From the NCBI GenBank assembly GCA_963920575.1, contig OY986967.1, positions 19,820,094 to 19,884,093 on the forward strand: a stretch of DNA of 64,000 bases. Direction: 5' to 3'. Origin of the DNA: Narthecium ossifragum. Lineage: Eukaryota > Streptophyta > Magnoliopsida > Dioscoreales > Nartheciaceae. The notes below the pieces were generated by a model. That model saw nothing but the letters and a program-made list of their open reading frames with translations, was not told the origin of the DNA and ran no database searches. Positions 23,104 to 33,635 of the stretch are shown here, piece by piece (position 1 is the first letter of the stretch; every line of letters starts with the position of its first letter). The position numbers were made by a program, and so were the translations under genes.

Positions 23104-23755
23104 AATCAGGCTGCTGACCCTGGCCTCCCCCTGACGGAGCCTGCCCAGACGGCCCGGCCGTCAGGAGAAACTAGCCTGGTGGACTCGGCAACTATGCCTG
23201 GAACTGCTGCGGGCGCTGCGACCACTACTGAAAGCGTCGCTGATGCCGCTGCTGGTGCCCTCTGCCGAATCCCCCTCTGAACTGGGGTTTCTGCTGTGTG
23301 CTGGTAGAGAATGCCGGTGGAACTGCCCGGCACCTCTCGTCTCACAACTGCGCCTCTACTGCCAAGGCGCAGTCCAGAACTGCTGAGTACGCCTGGAAGC
23401 GATAAGAATTGGTACGTCGCCTGATCTCTGATCGAAGCCCCCACTCGAACTGCCGTGCCCTGGCCACTGGATCTGCTGCCACTGCCCCCGCGAAACGGAC
23501 CAAGTGCGTGAACCGGGTGGCATACTGCTGAAACTCCAGCAAGACCACCGCAGCGGTCCGCGCGTCGACCGGAGCGAGAACCCCCTCCTCAGCGAGAAGG
23601 GCCTCCTCCCGTGTGACCGAAACCATTGCTGGTGACGGCTCAGTCCGTCTAGCTCTGACCTCCCTGACAGGTGCTACCCTGTCTGGTCGGGCAGGTCGAC
23701 CAAGTCGTGCCCCACCCCGACCAACAACCGAAGGTCGGCCTCGAGCTCCCAACAT
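23104..23755 (-). pseudogene. Gypsy gag remnant with internal deletion (element M)
   Basis: ATG at 23755. The N-terminal Arg/Gly/Ala-rich segment runs into VLLEFQQYATRFTHLVRFAG. In F the QYATRFTHL motif is preceded by the core segment with LDGDTLDWW; here that core (about 100 or more residues) is missing while the frame continues. The remaining part holds RSEIRRRTNSYRFQAYSAVLDCAL-type gag sequence in pieces. Not able to form a full Gag. Confidence 0.75.
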
Positions 23756-23941
23756 CTGCGCAATCAACAACGACAAACGAGTGTCCACTCGTTCGAAACC
23801 CAAGACAAAGCAGTACAACATAAAGCGGAAAAGCATAACACATCAAAAGGAGCATGCACGGATGTTCTAGACATAGAACTAACCCATTCCACGCTCAATC
23901 TTAACCGAATCCTGATCCTAAACCCTGGGATCTACAACCTA

Positions 23942-23957
23942 TGCTCTGATACAAAGC
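23942..23957 (-). other. Primer-binding site of element M
   Basis: On the minus strand GCTTTGTATCAGAGCA follows the LTR end GCGCGACA directly. It is one base short of the initiator-Met-type GCTTTGGTATCAGAGC. This establishes that the family-1 terminus GCGACA is a true LTR end. Confidence 0.85.
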
Positions 23958-26510
23958 TGTCGCGCCCCGACCCGCGAAAGCCCAACGAGGCCGGGCGACG
24001 CGAACCAGAACCTAACGAAACGCGGAAAACAAAGCTGGCGAGGGTTCCCTCTAACCTATTGGTCTCCCTAATAGTTTATCACAAAACACCCTCAATTTAA
24101 AAACAATAATTTAATAAGCCTCGAACCACAGATTACAAACCCAAGTGAATTTAATATACATATCCTCGGAGAGGGGAAGATTCAAATACAACATTACTCC
24201 CGTAGGAGGCTATCTAACATAGGGTAAAAGCAGTAAACGATCACCACCTCTCAAAGTCCACCAGGCGCCGCCACACCGCCGACCAACTGCCCGGTAGGGG
24301 CCATAGAAAAAGAACTGACGCCTGCACCTGCAAAACGCAGCCCGAGTAGGTGTGAGCACTAAGCTCAGTAGGGTTCTACACTACGTCACACAGAAGGAAG
24401 AGGGAAACGCAACCGTGTCGTCCTCAAGCCAGACTCGAGTGTGCTGCTAGGGTCCCATAACCCTTCACCGGTGTCTCTAGGCATATCCAACCATGGTCAC
24501 CCCAACGGACTGGGCCCATCCTGGAAACACCTAGTGTCGCAAGGTTCCAGCTACGGTCACCCATCGCGGACTGGGCCCACACTGGTCGCCACTGTTGGCA
24601 GGAACAGACACTGCATGGGCCGGACTAACCCTCCCGGCCCCCCCAAAGAACAAGACCCGACACCGGTGGCACCCTCAACACCTGGCTCGAGGCCTACACG
24701 ACCTCTAATCATCATCAAGCAACAGGCGTACCAGTCCTCTAGGCCTATCATCAAATTCTACTGGACACCACAATTCGAACCGGGTCCAAACTACCCAACC
24801 CCGGTCCTAGAGCTAAGTCCGAGCTTCCAGCCTCGAGACAGTGACCCACAGATCACCCACGCCCTAACCAATGCAACTAATGCACAAATCAACAATGCAT
24901 GGTATGACATACACAAATAGGAGATAGTCATGCAAACAGTTTGATAAGGCATCATATAAGTCAACCGGATCGCTGCAACGGTACTACCAACCGCTGCAAG
25001 CCGATCAGCAGCGGGTCCCGGCATTACGATGGTACCGCGACCGTCAACCGCAGACTCCTGCAATGGGAAGCAACCCCGAAAACGATGATGAACTCTACAT
25101 AATATAATATTATAAACTGAAATATAATATTATATTCAAACACCAAAACCTCTACTTAGAGGCTAAATGATCCCGTCGATCCGACGTCCAAACGACGTCG
25201 GATTCAAGGTCCAACTTAGCCATCAGTAGATCTACACACCATGATCAACATATCCAAAATCCATAATCATCCAACGGTTGGATTAACGGGAAAACACTAA
25301 TCAAAACCGTTAATCAAACTAACTTACCAAGTATAGTCCGATCGATCATACTGGCAAGTACGATCGATCCAACTCTAACTTACCAAGTACTTGCTGCAAC
25401 GCAGCCTTCCAGTAATAAATTCATAACTAACCGTAGAAAAATGGGAAAAATTTGCAATCAGTTGGGTTAGAGAGTAGATTCAAATATCTACAACTCTCAT
25501 GTTCATCACAACCCAAGAACATGTACGTACTGGCCGAAAAACACGCCGCAAGCCGACTGTTCTTCAAGAACATCAGAAACTGAAAAATCCAAAATTAATC
25601 ATGCATAAAACCTACTCAGATCTTAACCAAAGGTTATAAAATTTATACCATAAATTCTACTAAGCAATAGGAATACAACAACACAAAGATCAACAGGATC
25701 CAATGGCTAGATCTAGAGAAAACCCGAAAACAACATCAGTAGGTAGAAACCTACCCGAAACGCACTCCTCGGCTGATTCCTTACGAACTGGTTACCAACG
25801 CAGCTCCAAACCACTTCAAGGATCTTCCTTCCGTTGCCACGGTTCCAACGAGCCTTGGAACACCCAAAACAATGGCCGGAGGAGGGAGAACGGTGAAGAA
25901 GAAGGGGCTGCCGGAAAACAGGGGAAGAAAACAGAGCCGCGGAAGAAGAAGAAAGAAGGAAGAAGAAAGGAGAAGAAGGAGGAGGAGAAGAGGAAGAAAA
26001 GAAGGGAAAAGGGGAAGGGGAAAGCCGGAGGAAGGGGGAAAAAGGGGAAGGAGGGGAGGGAAAGTCCTCCCCTTCTGACAAGAGAGAGCGACGGCCAACG
26101 GCGGCCATCCTCTCAAAGCAGAAAAGCCACCGACGCCGAGTCCGATCAATCGCTCTCGAAAGTCCAGATCAATTCAACACCAAGTTGGATCGATCCGAGA
26201 CAGGCTGAATCGATCCAAAACACTTGGATCGATCTGAACGGGTCAAAAATCCACCGACTCGCTCACGAGTCCGATCGATCGGTCCTAGGAGCGATCGATC
26301 GCTCACGGGGGCGTCAGCTTCCCAAAAGCAAGCTTCCGCCCGCCCGAGCTGGGATCTTCCGATCCCGGATCCACTTAACCATTCTAATCAAGCACTAACA
26401 TAAACAAGGTCAGTGTGTGCACATGCGGGTGTGAAACAAACCAACAAGGCGCAATTTTACCAAATTGCCCTTGCGGTTCACAACGAGCCACAGGGGTAGA
26501 GGGACATGTC
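23958..26510 (-). mobile_element. 5' LTR of element M (family 1)
   Basis: 2.55 kb. Minus-sense landmarks: U3 block near 26400-26470, GATCGATC sites 26180-26300, purine-rich leader 25870-26080 (minus sense pyrimidine), donor-like GTAGGTTTC near 25740, AT-rich inverted repeat (TATAATATTAT-like) near 25095-25135, acceptor-like GCGTTTTGCAGGTGCAGGCG near 24320-24345, terminus at 23958. Confidence 0.85.
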
Positions 26511-27797
26511 ATGTGACCTTCTCTGCTTTCCCGTCTTCTCTTCTTCCTTTTCTTCCTTCCCATCTTTTCCTTTTCTCTTCATCCTTCCCTCCAGCCATGC
26601 TCTGTCCCCCCCCCCCCTTCCGAGCCCTGTTTTCCTCCATTTCCGGTCGTCCTCCCTTGTTCAGTGCTAGCCGGCATTCAAATGTCGATTGACCTTGCCC
26701 GTCGAACCAAGGTGGTTTGCATCAACCGGAAATCCCTCCTCCACCCTCTCCATTGCCACCGTTGTCCGTTCCTTCTTGTCCGACCACATCCAACTGTCAT
26801 CCGTCACCCAGTGCTAGCACCCATGCACCCCCGCGATAGGCGAGACGAGTGCAACTTGCATGGCTCCTGCCTGAGCCTCCGTGCAGCCTATGCAGAGCGA
26901 TATCTATCGCGCGGTGCCGGCCATTGTTCCATACTAACCCCCCCACCCCACCTCACCTCTACGGCGCTAGGACCCCAGGGATGATACCAGTGCTTGTAGC
27001 TTGTCGGTTTGCATGTCACCTTTGTGCTTGCTTAGTTCGATTGTTTACCTGTTAGATTTCTTACACCTAGGCACATATGTAGTACAATGGGCTTGTTCTT
27101 ATTGAGTTAGACTATATCTTGGGGTCACTTTTGTATTTTTTTTGGTTGGGTGGGACTTGCTTGGTTTGTGCTGCGAGGATGGTAAATTTTTGTGTCTCCA
27201 TTGTTCTATTTTCGTATCGTTTGGCATCTTGATAATAGATATATACATTCGATGTTGGCTTTGGGGATGTACCCCAGGTGTGTGTGGCTATATATATATG
27301 TGAATGTGGATGTGGCGGTGGAGCAATATATATGTGGCATTATATATGTGGATGTGAATGTTAATGTAGAAATAAATGAAAAATTTGTACAACCCTTGTG
27401 CTTATTGAATAAATAGAGGAAATATTGCCCAATTTTTCTCCAATTTTGATGTTTATTCTTCACTTTTCATAAATGCAATCATGGGGTATTCCTTCTCTGA
27501 TTTTACAGGGCGTATATGCTATGGCAAGCACATCAAGAATCCGAAGGTTGACATCACAACATTACTTGGTTTTCACTACTAACCTTGATCCGCAAATCTA
27601 TTTTTATTTTTATCACCAAGGTTACGTTTTCTTACGAAGCCTCTACAGGTTATCTCTACCCTTTATTCTTTAATTTATTTTATGACTTAATGTAATTGGG
27701 GACAATTACATTTAAGTTGGGGGTAGAATTCTAAGAATTCATGTTTATTTATTTATTTTATGATAACCAACTATTATACATCCCTGGAAATATGTCA
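26511..27797 (+). other. Internal DNA of element L without gene
   Basis: Pyrimidine-rich at first (a C12 run near 26608), then AT-rich with TATATATGTG repeats near 27290-27350. A polypurine-like AAGTTGGGGGTAGA near 27713-27726 resembles the element's own tract at 31431. Short open frames show no recognisable domain. Confidence 0.4.
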
Positions 27798-28502
27798 TGT
27801 GAGGACCCGTACCTCCAACCCCGTCCGACCGCGTTAGGTCGAGGGTCTTGTTTGTGGTTTGGCCCGGTTTGCCTTGGGATGCGATCGGTTGATCGCATCG
27901 TTGCTTTTGACCCCAGTGAGATTTTGGTAAATATGTTCGCTGGTAGTCAGTTTCACACTCGCGTTACACACACGGCCTTGGATTGATGTATGTATTTGAT
28001 TAGAACCTTAAGGGCACTTCCGATCGGAAGATCGGAGCTCGATCGGGAGAGATCGAATCGGACGGCTGTGATCGATTCTAGCTTTCTATTTAAGCTCTCC
28101 TCCTTTCTCTCTCTTTTCTTTCTTCTTCTCATGTCGTTCTCTCTATCTCTCTCTCTTCCTCTCTCCTATCGGCTGAGCTAGAGCTTGGAGGCGTGATCTT
28201 AGGGGAGCGGATCTTGGCGATCGGACTTGGGGGATGCGTGGAGGAGCTGCCCTGCTTGTTCAAGTAGGTGTTTCTACCTCGATCTTGTGATCGGGTTATC
28301 CTAAAATAGGTTTATTGTGATTTCAGTGTAGGAATACTTGATAGAATGTTGTGTAGCCTGTAGCATGTGTGCTATAGCTTGCTTCGAGTTTTCCTACCGT
28401 GCGGTTTCCGTATTTTATCGGCTGATTTCCGTATTATCGCCGTTTTATCGGTTTTCGGCCATTTCAACCTAGATTGGAGATTTAACCATCAAAATCGTGT
28501 TT

Positions 28503-28625
28503 TCTTCGCACCAATGGCTTCCCCATCATTTATTATGCATGCATGCAAAGTTTCATTGATTTCCATTCTTCGCACCAATGGCTTCCCCATCATTTATTAT
28601 GCATGCCTGCAAAGTTTCACTGATT
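28503..28625 (+). repeat. Direct duplication of about 63 bp (LTR N)
   Basis: The segment beginning TTCTTCGCACCAATGGCTTC occurs at about 28503 and again at about 28566, continuing through TTTATTATGCATGC and TGCAAAGTTTCA with one or two changes. A local tandem duplication in the LTR leader. Confidence 0.9.
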
Positions 28626-28697
28626 TTCAACTTGATTTGATCATTCAAATCCAAGAAATTGGATTCCCAGCACTGTTCTGAGGAACTGTGCCGTGGG

Positions 28698-29045
28698 GTT
28701 GACGGTCGATCGGTGGATCGACCGTCAAGCATTGATACGCTTTTTCCTGGCCTCACGGTCGACCGTCGGATCGACCATCGCATCGTCCGTGAGGCTCTGT
28801 CGCGTTTTTGGCCTCCCACGGTCGATGCCCCGATCTACCGTGGTTCCTTCTTCTTTTCCTTTCCGCCTCACGGTCGACCGTCGGATCGACCGTCGCATCA
28901 TCTGTGAGGCTCTGTCTCGTTTTGAGCCTCCCACGGTCGATGCACCGATTGACCGTGGCTCTTTATGTTTTCCCTCGTTTGGCCTCACGGTTGACCGTCG
29001 GATCGATCGTCACATCGACCGTGGCCTCACGGTCGACCGTCGGAT
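28698..29045. repeat. CGGTCGACCGT palindrome array (LTR N)
   Basis: Repeated CACGGTCGACCGTCGGATCG units and halves (CGGTCGATGC, GATTGACCGTGG) separated by TTTTTCCTGGCCT-like spacers of roughly 40-60 bp. The same palindrome type occurs in LTR R (43015-43225), which belongs to a different LTR family. Confidence 0.85.
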
Positions 29046-30404
29046 TAGTTTTCATTCATGATAGATATCCAATCATGATAAGAAGCATACACATTGTTTT
29101 CAAGGGATATTAATGGATTTCTATCGAGATTAGGAATTGAATCGTGCGTTTATCCTTTTTGGTGGATTTATGGGAACTTGCATTTAAATGCTTAGTGGAT
29201 GGTAGATTTAAATGCTTATTGTTTGTTTAGCCGTTAGCTAGCTATGACTGCTAATTTACATAAAATTGTAGAACCTTAGCCTGATGCCGGCGTGTGTCGA
29301 GGGCTATTGTATAAATGTTGGCCAACTACCTGCGGGGTAACTGTGGAACCTTAGTTTGTCAGGTGCAAGAGAGCACTGAAGACTATTGTATATCTATGTC
29401 TATCTCTTTGCGCTAATCTTTGTTTGGTTAGTATAGATTATCTGTATTTGAGGCCCTTGCTATGCTTACCCCTTTGGCTAGCTATAGGCTATGCCTAGCC
29501 CTGTATGATTATCGTCATGTTGTTGCATGCCTATATCTCGTTATCTGTGCCTGAGCATTGCATGCATCTTGTTTGCATTAGAGGCATATCAGGTTAGGTG
29601 GGCGATGGGTTGATCGCCGATCCGAGGCTCTTGGGTAGCTCGGATCTAGCCTTAGGACCGCGGCTGGGTAGCAAGAACTAAGACATGATTGTTATGCTAG
29701 ATCTCTGTATTCTCGAGGATGGGTTTAGTTGGCTATGATCATATTTGTTTGAGGTTTAGAGGTCGTGTCGGTTCTCCAAGGCCAAGTGCTAAGGATGGTT
29801 GTCGATGTCCCTGACGTGATCCCCAGGCAATGGGTTCCTGCTGGGTAAGAGTGATCCTACTTGTTCTGGTTCTTTATTTCCTCCCAGCGTGGTCGGTTGA
29901 GAACCTTGGGGCAGTCGATAGGGGTTGTGGGACCCCGTGGCATCCTTTAGACTTAGGCGGAGAAACGACACTGTTGTTGTTTTCCTCCCTTTAGTGTGCC
30001 GTAGAGTAGAACCCTACTGAGCTTATTGCTCACTCCTACCCGGGCTGTGTTTGCAGGTGCAGGCGTTGGCTCTTCCTCTTTGGTTCCAGCTGGATCAGGT
30101 CTTGGCGGCGCGTTGACTTCCGGAGGCATTCGAGGTCTCAGAGGGACAAATGTATAATTTGGCAGTTTTGTTTAAAGTTATCTTTTGAGGATGATGTATT
30201 TTAACGTTGAATAAATGAAATCTTGTTCCTTCTTTTGATTGAGTTTTATTCCGCAATGTAATATTTAGTTTTACCTTTATGCCCTTGGAAGTCTTTAAGT
30301 TAAAGTTATTTTCGCTTGTATATTGTCGCGCCAGATTGGATGTGTATAGTATAGGTTTTCCCTTACGCCTCGGCCCGGATGGGTTTTCTGGTCGAGGTGT
30401 GACA

Positions 30405-31442
30405 TGTCACATGAATGAAATTATGATATTCATTGATAAAGATGCTTGATTTAGAAATTTGTCTTATGAATTATTTGGAAATTCAAATATCATATAAGAT
30501 TTAGTAAATTTAGCTATGCATGGTATGAGTTCTATACTTTAACATTTTTACTATGATTTAGGGATAACTTGACATATCTTATTGCACTTGAGCACTTCCA
30601 CATGTGGATGAGTTGAAGTTAGATTCTGAGTCTGAGACTAGAATAGATTTACAATTCTAGTACATGTCACAGAAGATACATGAACACAAGCAATTTTCTG
30701 TCAGCAAAAAGTATATGTGTATAAAAAGTATAGGGTTTCAACTTAGTAACCGGGCAGGATGCCTGGCCAGCGTTCTGTTCGCGTAAAACAGTTGAATTTC
30801 CTAACAATGAAAAAAATGTGAGAAAAAGGTCTTCATACTTAGTAACCGGGCAATGTGCCTAACAATGTGTGTTGCTCGCGTAAAACGGTTGAATTTCCTT
30901 GTGAGAAGAAAAAAATAAAGAAAAGAAAAGAACAGAGATTGTTATGTGATAAGTGGAAAATATGTACTTTCTTAGAATTGTGATCTTGAATAGTTGAATG
31001 CTTGGACATAATGGATATTCTGATATATGTGGAACCAAATCCACACACTAGAGAGTCAAAGTTATTTTTGAATCATGATTAAATATATTGAAGTATTGGA
31101 ACTGTGCTATGACATGTTTTGATTTGCTCTACTTTTATGTGAATATGAATTAAAAAATATATTCATGGATATTATTTCTAGTTGATGCATTGGAATTAAT
31201 TGAGTATTATAATGGAGTTCTGATGACATGTTAAAGTGGATGTATAGATGTTTGTGGGTATCATCGCTGGAAACCCTCAGGAGACTATAACTCCTCCACT
31301 GGGGCCACCCAGAGGTTTAAAGCATTGTTACACATGCTAAGTGTAATCGTGAGACCTACGAAAGTGGCTAGTTAGGTTTACTGCTTTACTTTTACTTTTA
31401 TCTTGCTTTGCTCGAGGACTAGCAAAGATCAAGTTGGGGGTG
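30405..31442 (+). other. 3' untranslated part of element L with tandem pair and polypurine tract
   Basis: AT-rich, non-coding. An imperfect tandem pair, AGTAACCGGGCA...GCGTAAAACRGTTGAATTTCC, occupies about 30744-30800 and 30839-30898. Near the end TTGCTCGAGGACTAGCAAAG (about 31405-31430) precedes the purine tract AAGTTGGGGGTG that abuts the right LTR, an arrangement seen at the 3' end of many Athila/Tat elements. Confidence 0.7.
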
Positions 31443-33189
31443 TGATAAGACGTGAAAAGTGCACAAACCACCCTTTTAACTAGGTCTTGTTAGTCTCCGA
31501 GCAATGTTATTTTGATAGTTTATGATGTATTTCAGGTATAAGAGCCTTCAATGACGATTAGATCATGTTTGGTGCTAAAACGAACAAATAAAGAACCAGC
31601 TAGGAATAAAGAAATGAAGATGGATTAGCTTTGAAGATTAAACTGTAGTTGCTCAAGAAGAACCAGATGATGTACCATATATGGTTGGAAAGCTCTTGAA
31701 GTCTAATTTCTGGAGAAGTTTACGGTTCGTGATTCCGAGTTTCCTATAAGAAGTTATGACATTTTTAGTACCAATGGCGCAGTCTGGATGGCAAAACAGT
31801 AAATACTCAGGAAAGAAAGATTGATCCGTCTCCCTAGTAGGATCGATCCGTCTATGCAGCAGATTGACAAAACGTATATTTTTCAGATGATCACAGTAGG
31901 ATCGATCCTACTATCCATCCTACTGAGTAGGGTTGATCCTACACCCCTAGAAAGATCGATCTGACTCGGGAATAGCCAGAAATTGAAAATTTTGATGTAA
32001 AAGATCGATCCTACACCCCTAGAAGGATCGATCCTACCTTCGCAGTGAAGAAAATCAAAGGCCCAGATCTAATCCGAGTTAAGGGTGATACTTAGGCTAT
32101 AAATAGGCATATTTTAGGTTTTTTTAAGGGGGGTTGGGGCTCTTCCTTGGCCTTTTGGGCTGAGCCTTCTTGGTCCTTTTTCTTCCTTCTTTTACATAAA
32201 TTAGGCTAGATCTTTGGGAGGAAATCCATGGTGGAAGAGTTTCATCAACCTTCATCTATGAATCAAACCCTAAAGATGAGTGGCTAAACTTTTTACCATG
32301 GGATTCTTATGATGTAATTAGGGTTTTTATTATGGATTTCTGAGATCTAGGACTTGTATACATTATTGATTGACGTGTATGGATTGATCTCTATTTCTTT
32401 TATACCTTGGTGTCGATTGCTTGCTGGATGTATGGATTGTTCTTGTTTGCACTTGATTCCGGAGCTTGTGTATGCTAGGGCTTGGATTGGATTCATCCAA
32501 ATAAGAGGACCATGCTAGTCCCATGGTATCTCGGATGAAATCTTCTTCGTGATTAGGGATTGTATAGTGCTAGTCCCACTAAAATAGTGCTAGTCCCACT
32601 ACGTTCTATCTCTAATCCTTCGTACATCCTACCTTTATAGATTTGGCCATCAAGATGCTAAACCCATCTTGATCTTACACCTAAATCCATATCAGTTTTC
32701 TACTTGTGATGAATTCATCCTAATAAGAGGATTCATTAGCAGTGAACGTAACTAATCATTCGGTCACTGATTTTTAGATAATTGTTCTTACCAATAAGGA
32801 ATCTTAACCAGAACTTGTTGAGTGATAGGGAGAATTAGCCATTCAGTTATCAACTATTAGGAAAGCCATTCAGCGTGATTAATGTGCCCTGATCTTAGGA
32901 GGACATGGTAGAATCCTGGTTATTGATTAAGAATTCCCTGGTACCTTTTCTCTTATTTATTAATCTTTTAGTATGAAGTTAGTTCGATTTCAATTCTAAA
33001 TCTTTTCCCAACTTATTGGTAGAAATACTTAGATTGAGTTTAGTACTTTAATTATTTTCCTACGCATTCCATGTGGATTCAACTCGGACTCACTGCTATC
33101 TACCCCTAAAGTAGTTAGTTAGTAATTTGATTATAAATTTGTAATTTTGATCAGACTTGTTAATCCGCGACACTTTTCAAGTCGTATCA
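31443..33189 (+). mobile_element. 3' LTR of element L
   Basis: Near-identical to 17835-19548 over its length, with scattered substitutions and an added segment near 31910-31950 that contains extra GATCGATC/GTTGATCC sites. TATA box CTATAAATAG at 32097-32106. Ends CAAGTCGTATCA. Confidence 0.9.
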
Positions 33190-33635
33190 AAGATCGATCT
33201 TCATAGATTCTCCGGCGAATCGAAGAAGGAAAATACCACCAGAAAACGCTACCAAATCTCATAGTATGAAGTATCACGAGGAACTTGACTTTCTAGCACC
33301 AGATGATCGATCCTTCATGGCGAGGAACTTGACTTTCTAGCACCAAATGATCGATCTTTTTATCAAGAAAAGATCGATCCTCTTAGCAAAAAAAGATCGA
33401 TCCTAAGAAGATCGATCCTTTGTGCAGAAAGCTAGACTTGGGCTAAAACACAAGCCCAAGCCCAGATCTTTCGATACCGAGTTCACCTAACCGTTCTAAA
33501 TAACCATTACCACAAACACGGTCAATGCGTGAAACAAACTGACAAGACGTAATTTACCAAATTGCCCTTACGGCCTAAGAAACAATACGATCTACCGGAT
33601 CGCGCGCTCGACGCGAAACAAGCAAGCAAGCCACG
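33190..33635 (-). mobile_element. 5' LTR of element F, fourth segment
   Basis: The reverse complement continues F's LTR towards its start: GATCGATC cluster (33305-33420), the block AGCCCAAGTCTAGC near 33430-33460, and the U3 block near 33530-33570. Compared with copy A2 it lacks the part containing the TATA hairpin and donor-like site. Cut at 33635 by LTR O. Confidence 0.75.

Larger units (their letters stand above)
23104..26510 (-). mobile_element. Gypsy fragment M: 5' LTR, PBS and deleted gag
   Basis: Minus-strand order: LTR (26510-23958), primer-binding site (23957-23942), gag (23755-23104), then an abrupt end. It is a relative of element F, sharing the PBS, gag start and LTR layout. The LTR's outer end stops at GACATGTC (26510) without the expected CTCACA, and gag stops at 23104, so both ends are truncated; no target duplication is visible. 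Confidence 0.8.
27798..30404 (+). mobile_element. Family-1 solo LTR N (2.6 kb)
   Basis: Starts TGTGAGGACCCGTACC and ends TTCTGGTCGAGGTGTGACA. Perfect target duplication TGTCA at 27793-27797 and 30405-30409. U3 block near 27915-27970, TATTTAAG as TATA-like motif near 28085, leader with CT-repeats 28095-28165, donor-like AAGTAGGTGTTTC near 28262, acceptor-like TGTTTGCAGGTGCAGGCG near 30047. The palindrome array here is of the CGGTCGACCG class rather than GGATCGATCC. Confidence 0.93.
17835..33189 (+). mobile_element. Athila/Tat-like LTR retrotransposon L, non-autonomous, 15.4 kb with nested insertions
   Basis: Two long LTRs in the same orientation (17835-19548 and 31443-33189) start TGATAAGACGTGAAAAGTGC and end TTTTCAAGTCGTATCA. 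A tRNA-Asp-type primer-binding site follows the left LTR and a polypurine tract precedes the right one. The only long ORF is gag-like (19939-21870); no protease, RT, RNase H or integrase is recognisable. Insertions M (23104-26510) and N (27798-30404) lie inside. The left flank is GGAAG; the right flank reads AAGATCG, as expected for GGAAG with two bases lost. Such elements are mobilised in trans by autonomous relatives (inference). Confidence 0.85.

Noticed and set aside
24441..24920. 159-residue frame rich in Pro/Ser/Gly
   Set aside because: Lies within the M LTR; no other LTR copy in the window has a corresponding frame.
26465..27055. Overlapping frames of 68-106 residues rich in Pro/His/Leu
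   Set aside because: Pyrimidine-rich internal DNA of element L without recognisable domain or conserved start.
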